From Kribbella sandramycini (GTDB lineage: Bacteria; Actinomycetota; Actinomycetes; Propionibacteriales; Kribbellaceae), in contig NZ_JABJRC010000004.1 of assembly GCF_013131805.1 (NCBI RefSeq), positions 186,001 to 250,000 of the forward strand: DNA of 64,000 nucleotides. Direction: 5' to 3'. A program made the position numbers and the translations under genes. Positions 20,229 through 36,233 of the stretch are shown in pieces. A model generated the notes under the pieces. It was not told the DNA's origin and searched no databases. It saw only the letters and a program-made list of their open reading frames with translations. Each line of letters begins with the position of its first letter. Position 1 is the first letter of the stretch.

Positions 20229-21506
20229 CTAGGAACGGAACTCGACGTTGGTGATCAGGCCTTCGGAGACGCGGTAGAGCGCGATCCGGGCGATCGGCTC
20301 ACCGGTGTCGTGGGCCAGCTGATGCTCGACGACCCACTCACCCTGCATGAGCTTCTGGACCACCTCGGTCTTGCAGCGGCCGGCGTCGAACAGCGGCTGG
20401 TAGAACTCGCGCAGGAAGCGCCGGCCGCGCATCTCGGTGCCGTCGGCAAAGGAGATCTGCGCCGTCGGCGAGTACATCGCCAGGAAGGCCTCCAGATCGT
20501 GCGCCGCGTACGCCGAGTGCTCGCGACCGACCACCCGCGCGGCGGGGGTGTCGACGACGAACGACGTCGCGACCGCGGCCGGAGCGGTCACCGGCTCCGG
20601 GATGACGATCGGCTCCGGCTCGGACGGCTTGTCCTGCGCAGCGGCCTTCTCAGCCACCAGGACGGGCTCTGCGGGGGTTTCGGCGGTCGCCGCGGCCTCG
20701 GCAGCCTTCTTGACCGCTGGGCGACGGGTGGTGGTCTTGATCTGCGGCGGCGGAGGGACGAGCAGGTCGCCCTGGGCGCCCGGCTCTTCGCCGAGGTGGG
20801 CGATCGCCCAGTCGAGGGCCTTGGTGACGGCGGCGCGTGATTCTTCGGTGTGGTCGAGCATGTCGAACCCGTGGTGCCCTTTCGGTACGTCGATGATGTC
20901 CAGCGCGGTGCCACCCGCGGAGACGAACTCCGCGACGGGGCCGGCGAGCTCTGCGCGCTCCAGCCCGACCTTGGTGAGCAGCACCGGAAGGTCCTTGTGT
21001 TTGCCGATGACTTCGGCGGCGTTGACCAGATCGTCGACACCGGGCGGGGTGGCGAGCAGCGGATAGGTGAGGGCGACGCCGCGCAGCCAGTCGGGGCGGC
21101 TGTCCAGCCACTCCCCCGCCAGCAGGCCGGCGCCCGAGAAGAACCAGAGCACGACCCGATCCGGGTCGACGCGCGGATCCGAACGCAGTACGCCGATCGC
21201 TGCCTCCACCTCATCGGCGGCCGTGGGCAACTCGCCCAGGCCGCGGATCAGGCTGTGATCGACGACGGCGGCCACCGCTCCACGGCGAGCGGCGGCGGTC
21301 GCATACCCCTTGTACACCGGCCAATCCCGAGGTGCGACCTCGAGGTCGGGCGGCGCGGGACCACCGTGCACAAAGAGAATCGCGCCCGTCCGGGCGCTGC
21401 CGACGGGCCGGTAGATGTCCAGCTCTCCCAGCCGGTCGACCCGGACCTCAGGGCCGTCCAGGACGCCCAGGACGAAGGGCCGCAGATAGCCGGGAAGATC
21501 CGTCAT
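20229..21506 (-). CDS. Alpha/beta-hydrolase fused to a SnoaL-like domain
   Basis: ATG 21506 gives 425 residues (upstream in-frame starts lack support). Residues about 1-235 are an alpha/beta hydrolase: FVHGGPAPPD oxyanion region, WFFSGAG with the nucleophile serine, and a VPKGHHGFDM histidine segment, close to dienelactone-hydrolase-like enzymes. A roughly 75-residue linker rich in Lys, Ala, Glu and Pro follows. The last 110 residues (REHSAYAAHDLEAFLAMYSP to the end) are an NTF2/SnoaL-like cone domain. The fusion is unusual to me. The protein has no signal peptide. It is probably cotranscribed with the downstream MDMPI gene. Confidence 0.7.
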   Translation of the reverse strand: MTDLPGYLRPFVLGVLDGPEVRVDRLGELDIYRPVGSARTGAILFVHGGPAPPDLEVAPRDWPVYKGYATAAARRGAVAAVVDHSLIRGLGELPTAADEVEAAIGVLRSDPRVDPDRVVLWFFSGAGLLAGEWLDSRPDWLRGVALTYPLLATPPGVDDLVNAAEVIGKHKDLPVLLTKVGLERAELAGPVAEFVSAGGTALDIIDVPKGHHGFDMLDHTEESRAAVTKALDWAIAHLGEEPGAQGDLLVPPPPQIKTTTRRPAVKKAAEAAATAETPAEPVLVAEKAAAQDKPSEPEPIVIPEPVTAPAAVATSFVVDTPAARVVGREHSAYAAHDLEAFLAMYSPTAQISFADGTEMRGRRFLREFYQPLFDAGRCKTEVVQKLMQGEWVVEHQLAHDTGEPIARIALYRVSEGLITNVEFRS

Positions 21507-21617
21507 GCACCAATCTTGGACCATGCCCCGGACACTTTCGTCCGCCACCCCGGGTGTCGCCCTGATCACGATCCGAAACGTCCGATTTCCCTTATGGACA
21601 AAGCGTTTGAAATGCCG

Positions 21618-21649
21618 AAGGGCGGCCCCTCCGAAGAGGTGCCGCCCTT
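21618..21649 (-). terminator. Terminator after rpoC
   Basis: An AAGGGCGGC/GCCGCCCTT stem (9 bp) with a 14-base loop starts 17 bases after the rpoC stop. It is followed by CGGCATTTC on the minus strand. It separates rpoBC from the hydrolase gene. Confidence 0.75.
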
Positions 21650-21665
21650 GGCGGAGTGACTCTGA

Positions 21666-25526
<3,861 letters not shown>

Positions 25527-25593
25527 GATGTGTTATCTCCCGTAAAAAGTTGGTCTGAGATGAGTTGGCGTGTGATCAGGAGCGGCAACCCGC

Positions 25594-29079
<3,486 letters not shown>

Positions 29080-29188
29080 GGGGCGTCCTTCCACGGGCTC
29101 GCAAACATCGGTGCTGGGTGCGCACGCCAAGCCACCCCAGTCAAGTCGAGACCCGAGCCGAGGTGGGAGAAAGGCAGCGCAAAGCAAT

Positions 29189-29218
29189 AGGCTACCCGAT
29201 ACGGGCAAACCTGTCCAA
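29189..29218 (-). promoter_or_regulatory. Candidate rpoBC promoter
   Basis: TTGGAC (29218-29213) and TAGCCT (29194-29189) are spaced by 18 bases on the minus strand. This would give a leader of about 100 bases before the rpoB TTG. The gap 29080-29336 contains no other feature that I can identify. Confidence 0.6.
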
Positions 29219-29336
29219 TGGGGTCCGATAGTTTGCCTTCGGACCCCCCTCTCCGTCAAGGACCGACCCGGTGTCTCCAGTGGGTAGATCACCCACGAGA
29301 CTGCCGGCGCCCTCCTGGTGTGGAGTCACAAAGAGA

Positions 29337-30002
29337 CTACAGTCCGGCGATCTCCTGGACCAGCCATCGGCCGTCTTTTCGAACCATCGTGAACCGGGTC
29401 CGGTTCAGGTCCACCCGGGGTTTACCCTGCGTGACCGTGCTGGTGGTGGTCTGGTTGACGAAGATGATCAGCGTCACCCGGTCCGCGTCGCCGTCCCGGA
29501 CGCCGACCTCGCGCACGTCGGCCTTGACCGTCGCCTTGGTCTTCCCGGCCAGCTCGCCGGCCACCTTGGCCGTCTCGTCGAACTTCCCGGCGAACTCCGG
29601 AGTCATCGTCGCCCGTGCGTCCGCGAAGCTTTTCTCCAGCGTCCGGTAGTCGTAACTGAGCGCCGTCTCGGCCGCCTTCCGCCCAGCGGCCGCGGCCTGA
29701 CCGCGGGCGTCCTCGGCCTGCTTGCCCTGCCAGGCCTGCACCCCGAGCACCGCCGCGACGGTCAGCACGAGCACGATCAGGACGCCGAGCAGCGCGAACA
29801 GCACCCCGCCGATCGGCTTCTTCTCATCACTTTCGGTAACGACCTCGGTCGTTTCCGGCACGTCCGGAACGTCGTCCTGGACCTCTGAAGTGACTGGGGT
29901 CACATCCTGGACGGGCGTCTCGGCCGGCGACTCAGCAGGCACCTCGACCGCCGGGCGCCGTTGCCCGGCGATCCGCGGCCGGTTGCGGGGACGATCCGGC
30001 AT
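29337..30002 (-). CDS. Mce-associated membrane protein (second)
   Basis: The 221-residue protein has an acidic N-terminal region of about 60 residues, one membrane helix (GGVLFALLGVLIVLVLTVAAVLG) and a periplasmic-side domain of about 130 residues ending FTMVRKDGRWLVQEIAGL. This is the architecture of the Mce-associated (Mas) proteins encoded after mceF in actinobacteria, which stabilise the importer. It overlaps the preceding mas gene by one base and ends the mce operon. Confidence 0.85.
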   Translation of the reverse strand: MPDRPRNRPRIAGQRRPAVEVPAESPAETPVQDVTPVTSEVQDDVPDVPETTEVVTESDEKKPIGGVLFALLGVLIVLVLTVAAVLGVQAWQGKQAEDARGQAAAAGRKAAETALSYDYRTLEKSFADARATMTPEFAGKFDETAKVAGELAGKTKATVKADVREVGVRDGDADRVTLIIFVNQTTTSTVTQGKPRVDLNRTRFTMVRKDGRWLVQEIAGL

Positions 30003-30502
30003 CAGCCCACCACCTGCAGGTCGGCGGTCAGCCAGCGGTCCTGCTCGCGGACCATGTCCAGCTTGATCCGGTAGCGGCGCTCGACCCCCGCCGTCGAGGC
30101 GGTGTTGGTGACGAGCGCGTTCACGATCACCAGGACCTCGGCGGAGTCCTTGTCACCGGACACCAGCCCGGCCTCCTTCACGTCGCCCTTCGAGGTCGCC
30201 TTGTTCGCCACCACGTCGGTCTTCACCGAACCGGCCCCGGCCTGGAACTCCTGTTTGAACTGCCCGGTGGAGTCGTCGACGACGCGCTGCGCGTCGGCGT
30301 CCCAGGTCTGGTAGTTGTACGTGGTGAAGTCCAGCGCGAGCTGCCGGGCGGACTTCAGCGCGCCCTCGCGGTTGCTCTTGTCCTGCCGCTGCTTCTGCAG
30401 CGCGACCACGGACAGCGTCGCGCCCGCGAGCGCGATCACCAGCAGCACGCTGAGCGCCCAGGCCACGATCAGGCGGGCGCGCCGAGGGGTTTTCACAGTC
30501 AC
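30002..30502 (-). CDS. Mce-associated membrane protein (first)
   Basis: The 166-residue protein has a single N-terminal helix (LIVAWALSVLLVIALAGATL) and the NTF2-like Mas domain with SARQLALDFTTYNYQTWDAD and VREQDRWLTADLQVV. It overlaps mceF (four bases) and the next mas gene (one base). It is related to its downstream neighbour, probably by duplication. Confidence 0.85.
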   Translation of the reverse strand: MTVKTPRRARLIVAWALSVLLVIALAGATLSVVALQKQRQDKSNREGALKSARQLALDFTTYNYQTWDADAQRVVDDSTGQFKQEFQAGAGSVKTDVVANKATSKGDVKEAGLVSGDKDSAEVLVIVNALVTNTASTAGVERRYRIKLDMVREQDRWLTADLQVVG

Positions 30503-31791
30503 TTACCGGTCACCGGTCCGAGGATGAGGGCTTTCCAGGAGTCGCTGCCGAGCAGCTCCTGCTGTCCGCCGGTCGAGCCGAGAATCATCTCCGGCATGCC
30601 GCCGGCGCCGCCCGCGGCCCCGGTCACCGGGTCGTAGCCGACGCCGAACCCGGCGCGGTTGCGATCCGAGCGGGACGACGGGCCGGGCTTGTTCTGCGCG
30701 CCGCGGACGTTGACCCCGGACGACGGCGACGCCGTACAGCCCGCCTTGTTGTTCGCGGCCTGTTTCGAGGTGTCCTGCGGGACGCGCCAGTCGGTGCCCT
30801 TGTACCCGGCCCGGCAGGCCGGCGGGGTGAACCCGAGCACGAGCCCGAAGTGCGCGTCGTAGTGCCCGGTGCCCGGGTCCTTGGCGGGGACGACGTAGCC
30901 GCCCATCGAGACGGCCGGGTAGACCACGAGCAGCTGCTCGAGGGCATCCAGCCGGACGGCGGTCAGTTGGTTCACCGTCAGCAGGTTACCGAGCAGGACG
31001 GCGATGTCGGCGCGGTTCTCCTGGATCAGGCCGGTCAGCTGGGTCGACGCGGCCGACCCCTGGTCGACGACCTTACGCAGGTTCGCGTCGGAGCTGACCA
31101 GGGTGTCGGACAGCAGCGCGAGGTTCTTCGCCCAGGTCTTGATCGCGTCGCCGCTGGCCACCTGGGTCGCCAGGACGGTGTCGCCGTCGTTGATCAGCTT
31201 GATCGTCTGCAGGATGTTGGCGTCCGCGTCGTCGATCAGCCGGCCGGAGCTGTCGATGATCCGCTGCAGATCGGTCCCGCGGCCCTTGAGCGCCTGGCCG
31301 AGCTCCTTGACCGTCGTCCGCAGGCTGTCCTGGTTGACCGAGTTGACCAGCTCGTCGAGGTTGAGCAGCAGCTCGGTGGTGTCGATCGGGATCGCGGTGT
31401 TCTCGCGGTCGATCCGGGAGTTGTCCTTCAGGTACGGGCCGCCGTCGCGGCGCGGCTGCAGGTCGACGTACTGCTCGCCGATCGCCGAGCGGTTCGCGAC
31501 CACCGCGAGCAGGTCGTTCGGGACCTTGGTCTTGTTCTCGATCTCGAGATCGACCAGGACGCCGTCCGGGAGCAGCTTCAGCTCGCCGACCCGGCCGACC
31601 GGCTGGCCGCGGTACGTCACCTCGGCGCCCTCGAAGATGCCGCCGGACTCCGCGAAGCTGGCGCTGACCGTGTACTCGTCGTCGAACAGCAGCTTGTCGA
31701 TCTGCGCGTAGCGCGCGCCGACGAACGCGATCCCGACGACGGTGATCAGCAGGAACACCATCAGCTGGATCCGGACCCCTCTGGTGATCAC
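30499..31791 (-). CDS. Mce family protein, MceF position
   Basis: The 430-residue protein has an N-terminal helix (IQLMVFLLITVVGIAFVGARY), the MCE domain (VSASFAESGGIFEGAEVTYRGQPVGRVGEL) and a long helical region, then a C-terminal tail with KPGPSSRSDRNRAGFGV. In Mce systems six such proteins form a hexameric shuttle that carries lipids from the outer layer to the permease. It overlaps mceE by four bases. Confidence 0.9.
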   Translation of the reverse strand: MITRGVRIQLMVFLLITVVGIAFVGARYAQIDKLLFDDEYTVSASFAESGGIFEGAEVTYRGQPVGRVGELKLLPDGVLVDLEIENKTKVPNDLLAVVANRSAIGEQYVDLQPRRDGGPYLKDNSRIDRENTAIPIDTTELLLNLDELVNSVNQDSLRTTVKELGQALKGRGTDLQRIIDSSGRLIDDADANILQTIKLINDGDTVLATQVASGDAIKTWAKNLALLSDTLVSSDANLRKVVDQGSAASTQLTGLIQENRADIAVLLGNLLTVNQLTAVRLDALEQLLVVYPAVSMGGYVVPAKDPGTGHYDAHFGLVLGFTPPACRAGYKGTDWRVPQDTSKQAANNKAGCTASPSSGVNVRGAQNKPGPSSRSDRNRAGFGVGYDPVTGAAGGAGGMPEMILGSTGGQQELLGSDSWKALILGPVTGK

Positions 31792-33008
31792 TTCACCACC
31801 CCCGGCATCAGCGCCTTGGCGAGCTCGGGATCGAACCCGGCCCGGTTGAGTTTCGGCCCGCAGACCGGCAGCAGCAGGACGGTCACGCAGGTCGTCGTCG
31901 GCGCGGCCGGCTTGGTCGGCTTGCTGCCCGGCTTGGTCTTGGTCGGGTTGTGCAGCGGGATACTCAGCCCCAGGGTCGGCAGCGCGGTCGGGCCGACGTT
32001 CGGCAGGTCGAGCCCGAGCAGGCCCTTGAGCGCCTTCTGGGTGTTCACGTCGAGGGTGATGCCCAGGTTGGTGTAGTCGCCGCCGACCGCCTTCGCGGCG
32101 GCGTCCGGGAACGGGTAGGTGAACAGCAGCTCGAGCGACTTCGGCAGGTTCTCCCCCGCCTCGGCCAGCTTGGTCAGGATCGGGTAGAGCGACTGCAGGT
32201 TCGCGACCAGGTCCTTCTGCGCGGAGGTGATCACGCGGGTCGCCGTGCTGCCCAGGGTGGACAGCGCCTGCAGCGTCTTGACCAGCGCGGCCCGCTGCTT
32301 GTCGAGTGTCGCGATGGACTTCGGCAGCGAGTCGATCGCGGTCGCCAGCGTGGCCTTCTGCGCGTTCAGCTTCTTGGCCAGCGCGTCCACCGCGGTGATC
32401 GCGGTGACGATCTTCTGCTTGTTCTGGTCGAGCGTCCCGACGAAGGTGTTCAGCTGGTCCAGCACGCTCTTGATGGCCGGCTCGTTACCGGTGAGGGCCT
32501 TGTTCAGCTCCTGGGTGATGATCTGGAGCTGGGCGACGCCGCCGCCGTTCAGCAGCAGCGACAGCGCGGACAGGACCTCTTCGACCTCGACGTTACTGGT
32601 CGTCCGGGACAGCGGGATGATCTCGCCCTGCTCGAGTTTGCCGCGCGGCTCCTCCGAGCCGCCGGGCGGCGCCAGCGAGACGAACTTCTCGCCGAGCAGG
32701 CTGGTCTGCCGGATCGTCGCCCGCTCGTTGTCGGGCAGCTCCAGGCTCTTCGGCAGCCGGATCCGCACCTTCGCCGTGTAGCCCTCCAGCCAGACCTTCT
32801 CGACCGTCCCGACCGTGACGTCGTCCACCTTCACGGTCGACTTCGGCACCAGGTCCAGCACGTCGGCGAACTCGACCGTGACCGTGTACGACGGCCCCTT
32901 GATCTTCGCGCCGCCGGGCAGCGGCAGCGAGTACACACTGAAATCGCAGCCGGTCAGGGCCATCGTCATCGCGAGCAGCCCCGCGACCGCCGCCGTACGC
33001 CGTCTCAT
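31788..33008 (-). CDS. Mce family lipoprotein, MceE position
   Basis: ATG 33008 overlaps the mceD stop (ATGA). The 406-residue product begins MRRRTAAVAGLLAMTMALTG with Cys next, a lipoprotein signal peptide and lipobox. The MCE domain (VEFADVLDLVPKSTVKVDDV) and helical region follow. The fifth Mce gene is typically the lipoprotein (LprK in M. tuberculosis mce1), which supports the operon order. Confidence 0.9.
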   Translation of the reverse strand: MRRRTAAVAGLLAMTMALTGCDFSVYSLPLPGGAKIKGPSYTVTVEFADVLDLVPKSTVKVDDVTVGTVEKVWLEGYTAKVRIRLPKSLELPDNERATIRQTSLLGEKFVSLAPPGGSEEPRGKLEQGEIIPLSRTTSNVEVEEVLSALSLLLNGGGVAQLQIITQELNKALTGNEPAIKSVLDQLNTFVGTLDQNKQKIVTAITAVDALAKKLNAQKATLATAIDSLPKSIATLDKQRAALVKTLQALSTLGSTATRVITSAQKDLVANLQSLYPILTKLAEAGENLPKSLELLFTYPFPDAAAKAVGGDYTNLGITLDVNTQKALKGLLGLDLPNVGPTALPTLGLSIPLHNPTKTKPGSKPTKPAAPTTTCVTVLLLPVCGPKLNRAGFDPELAKALMPGVVK

Positions 33009-34195
33009 CGGACCAGCCCCCCGAGGGTCGGATCGACCGGGTCCGGGCTGGCCGGCTTCTCGGCGGGCGCCGGGGCCCACGGCGTACCGGCCGGGCCACC
33101 ACTGGCCGGGGCGCCGCCGGTCAGCTGGCTGAGCAGCGGCAGCTTCGGCAAGGCGTCCAGGACCGGCTTGAGCAGCGAGCAGGTCGAGAGCGGCTGGTTC
33201 ACCTGCAGCAGCAGCGAGCAGATGAACGACGACGGGTTGTCGAGCTGGGCCAGGTTGATCCGCTGGTCGAGCGTGCCGTACTGCGGGTTGTAGACGCGGG
33301 CCAGGTTGCCCAGGCCGAGCGGCGCGGTGTCGATGATCTCGGCCAGCGCGGCCTTCTCCTTGACCAGGATCTGGGAGATCTCGGTCGCGCCGGAGACGGT
33401 GTTCCGGACCAGGGCGCGGTTGTCCTTGACGAAGGTCGCCACCTCGCCGAGCGCGGTCGCCAGCAGCGAGAGCGCGGCGGCCAGGTCCTTCCGCTCGCCG
33501 GCCAGCGTCGTCGACGTCGCGGCGAAGTTCGTGTTGAACTGCTTGACCAGCGCGTCGTTGGCCGCGAGCGCGGACACGAACGTCTGCAACTGCCGGACCG
33601 TTGCGAACAGGCTGTCCGAGTTACCGGAGAGCGTGCCGGTCAGCTTGGCGACGTCGGTGATCGTGCGGTTCAGCTTGGCGCCCTGGCCGTTCAGGTTCTT
33701 CGCGGAGACGTCGAGCAGCCGGGACAGCGCGCCCTGGTCGTTCGCGCCCTTCGGACCGAGCGCGACGGACAGGTCGTTCAGGCTCTGGTAGATCTGGTCG
33801 AGCTCCAGCGGCACCGCGGTCCGCTCCATCGGGATCTCGGCGCCGTCCGCCAGCACCTCACCCTTGGCGTACGCCGGGGTCAGCTGCACGTACCGATCGG
33901 CGACGATCGACGGCGCCGCGATCACGGCCTTGGCCGTCGCCGGCACCTTGTGCTTGGCCTCCCACCAGAACTTCACCCGCACCGACCGCCCGGCCGGCGT
34001 CACGCTCTCCACCTCGCCGACCTTGATACCGAGGATACGGACATCGGAGCCGGGGTAGACCGACACCGCCCGCGGGAAGTACGCCGTCGCCGACACCCGC
34101 TCCGGATTCGGCCACAGCGAGATCACGCTGACCGCGAGGATCACCACGACGACGCCGATCGCGATCAGCCGGGAGAACGAGGAGACCTTCGTCAT
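33005..34195 (-). CDS. Mce family protein, MceD position
   Basis: The 396-residue protein has an N-terminal helix (LIAIGVVVVILAVSVISLW), the MCE domain (AVSVYPGSDVRILGIKVGEVESV) and extended helices, then a Pro/Ala-rich end. It overlaps both neighbours by one to four bases. Confidence 0.9.
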   Translation of the reverse strand: MTKVSSFSRLIAIGVVVVILAVSVISLWPNPERVSATAYFPRAVSVYPGSDVRILGIKVGEVESVTPAGRSVRVKFWWEAKHKVPATAKAVIAAPSIVADRYVQLTPAYAKGEVLADGAEIPMERTAVPLELDQIYQSLNDLSVALGPKGANDQGALSRLLDVSAKNLNGQGAKLNRTITDVAKLTGTLSGNSDSLFATVRQLQTFVSALAANDALVKQFNTNFAATSTTLAGERKDLAAALSLLATALGEVATFVKDNRALVRNTVSGATEISQILVKEKAALAEIIDTAPLGLGNLARVYNPQYGTLDQRINLAQLDNPSSFICSLLLQVNQPLSTCSLLKPVLDALPKLPLLSQLTGGAPASGGPAGTPWAPAPAEKPASPDPVDPTLGGLVR

Positions 34196-35202
34196 CAGCG
34201 GCCTCCGAGGATCGGCGGGAGGCCGAGGTCGACCGGGGGCAGCGGGACCTCGGGGACGGGCACCAGGTTCTGCACGTAGGTGTCGAACCAGGGGCCGGTG
34301 CCGAGGGTGTTGGTGAAGACGCGGACGAACGGCGCGAGGCCCTTGATGCTGGCGTCCAGGTCGTTCTGGTTCTTCAGCAGGGTCGCCAGGACGGCGTTCA
34401 CCTTCTGCAGTGTCGGCGCCAGATCCTTCCGGTTCTCCCGGACCAGCGCGGTGATCTGCGCCGACAGCTTCTGCGTCGAGACCAGCAGCTGGTGGATCAG
34501 CGCCCGCCGCGCCTGCACGGCCTGGAAGACGGTGTTGCCGTCCTTCATCAGCTTGATCAGCTGCTGGTTGCGGTCGGCAAGCACCTTGGTGACCGTGTTC
34601 GAGTGCTGCAGCAGGAGCTTCAGCTGCTCGTCCCGCTTGGCGACGCTGCGCGACAACCGGGACAGCCCGGTCAGCGACGCGTTCACCTCGTCCGGGGTGT
34701 TCTTGAACGTCGTCGACAGCGTGTCCAGGGCCTTGGCCAGCTGGGCGGTGTCGATCCGCTCGGTCGTGTTCGCGAGATCGGAGAACGCGTCCACGACGTC
34801 GTACGCCGAGACCGTCCGCGCGAGCGGGATCTCGGCGCCGGCCTTCAGCGAGCCGCTGCCGGCCGGGTTCAGTTTGAGGTACTTCTGGCCGAGCAGGGTC
34901 TTGATCTTCATCTCGGCGCCGGTCTGGTCACCCAGTTTCACGCCCTTGTCGACGACGAACTCGACCCGGACGTGCGTCCCGGCCAGCTCCACGCTGCGGA
35001 CCTGCCCGACCCGGACGCCGGCCACCCGGATCTCGTCGTTCGGCTTCAGCCCGCCGGCCTCGGAGAACTGCGCGGAGTACTTCGTCCCGCCGCCGATCAG
35101 CGGCAGGTCCTGGGCCTTGAACGCGGCCAGCATGACCAGCCCGATCACCGTCAGGCCGATGACGCCGATCGTCACCTGGTTCTGCTCGCGGAAAGGTTTC
35201 AC
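34195..35202 (-). CDS. Mce family protein, MceC position
   Basis: GTG 35202 overlaps the mceB TGA (GTGA) and gives VKPFREQNQVTIGVIGLTVI, a correct Mce N-terminus with its membrane helix. The MCE domain is AQFSEAGGLKPNDEIRVAGV. The protein has 335 residues. Confidence 0.9.
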   Translation of the reverse strand: MKPFREQNQVTIGVIGLTVIGLVMLAAFKAQDLPLIGGGTKYSAQFSEAGGLKPNDEIRVAGVRVGQVRSVELAGTHVRVEFVVDKGVKLGDQTGAEMKIKTLLGQKYLKLNPAGSGSLKAGAEIPLARTVSAYDVVDAFSDLANTTERIDTAQLAKALDTLSTTFKNTPDEVNASLTGLSRLSRSVAKRDEQLKLLLQHSNTVTKVLADRNQQLIKLMKDGNTVFQAVQARRALIHQLLVSTQKLSAQITALVRENRKDLAPTLQKVNAVLATLLKNQNDLDASIKGLAPFVRVFTNTLGTGPWFDTYVQNLVPVPEVPLPPVDLGLPPILGGR

Positions 35203-36233
35203 TTCTTGCACCTCGCCGAGTTGTTGTCGTAGGCGACGGGAATGCGAGTGCCCAGCGGGAGCGTCACGTTGCCGTTGAAGTTGCACAGGTAGAAGTTGAA
35301 CCAGGAGCCGTACGACGCCGTCCCGGTCATCGTGTTCAGCTTCTCGGGCATGTTCTGCAGGGTCTTCACCCAGATGCCCTGGGTGTCGTCGAGTGTGGTC
35401 GCGACCGTGCGCAGCCGATCCAGGTCGGCCTTGATCGGGACCCGGGTCTGCTGCAGCAGGCCGGCCGTCTTGGTGTTCAGCGAGTTGATCGAGCCGAGCG
35501 AGCTGAGGATCGGGTTGATGTCCTGGCTCAGGCCGGTGATGAACTGCTGCAGGTTCACCAGCAGCTGGGAGAAGTTCTGCTGGCGCTGCGAGACGATCTG
35601 CAACGTGCCGGTCAGGTTGGTGATCAGGTCGCCGATCACCTGGTCGGCGTCCGCGAGCGTCGTCGTCAGCGAGGCGGTCTTGGCCAGCAGCGACTCGATC
35701 GTGCCGCCCTCGCCCTGCAGGACCTTGATCACCTCGAAGGCGAACTGGTTCACGTCGGCGGGCGTGAGCGCGGTGAACAGCGGCTTGAAGCCGTTGAACA
35801 GCACCGACAGGTCCAGCGCGGGGGCCGTGCGCTCCTGGGGGATCAGCCCGTTCGACTTCAGCCGATCGCCGCCGCCGACGCCGTCGGTCAGCGCGATGTA
35901 GCGGTTGCCGACCAGGTTGCGGTAGCGGAGCGTCGCATGCGTCGAGTTGTCGACGACCTGGTCGGAGTCGATGCTGAACGTCACCATCGCCAGCTTGTCC
36001 TGGTGGAGCGCGATCTTGTCGACCTGCCCGACCTTGACCCCGGCGATCCGGATGTCGTCACCCTGGTTCAGCCCGACCGCGTCGGTGAACACGGCCCGGT
36101 ACTTCGTGGTCGCGTTGAAGCTGATGTTGCCGATCGTCACCGCGAGCAGCGCGGTCGCGATCGTCGTCACCACGACGAAGATCGACAGCCGGACGATGTC
36201 CAGCGTGGTCTTCTTGTCCAGCAGCTTGGTCAC
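35199..36233 (-). CDS. Mce family protein, MceB position
   Basis: The 344-residue protein has a membrane helix (LSIFVVVTTIATALLAVTIG), the MCE domain (AVFTDAVGLNQGDDIRIAGV) and long helices with a short Cys-containing end (YNNSARCKK). It is coupled to mceA and mceC by four-base overlaps. Confidence 0.9.
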   Translation of the reverse strand: MTKLLDKKTTLDIVRLSIFVVVTTIATALLAVTIGNISFNATTKYRAVFTDAVGLNQGDDIRIAGVKVGQVDKIALHQDKLAMVTFSIDSDQVVDNSTHATLRYRNLVGNRYIALTDGVGGGDRLKSNGLIPQERTAPALDLSVLFNGFKPLFTALTPADVNQFAFEVIKVLQGEGGTIESLLAKTASLTTTLADADQVIGDLITNLTGTLQIVSQRQQNFSQLLVNLQQFITGLSQDINPILSSLGSINSLNTKTAGLLQQTRVPIKADLDRLRTVATTLDDTQGIWVKTLQNMPEKLNTMTGTASYGSWFNFYLCNFNGNVTLPLGTRIPVAYDNNSARCKK

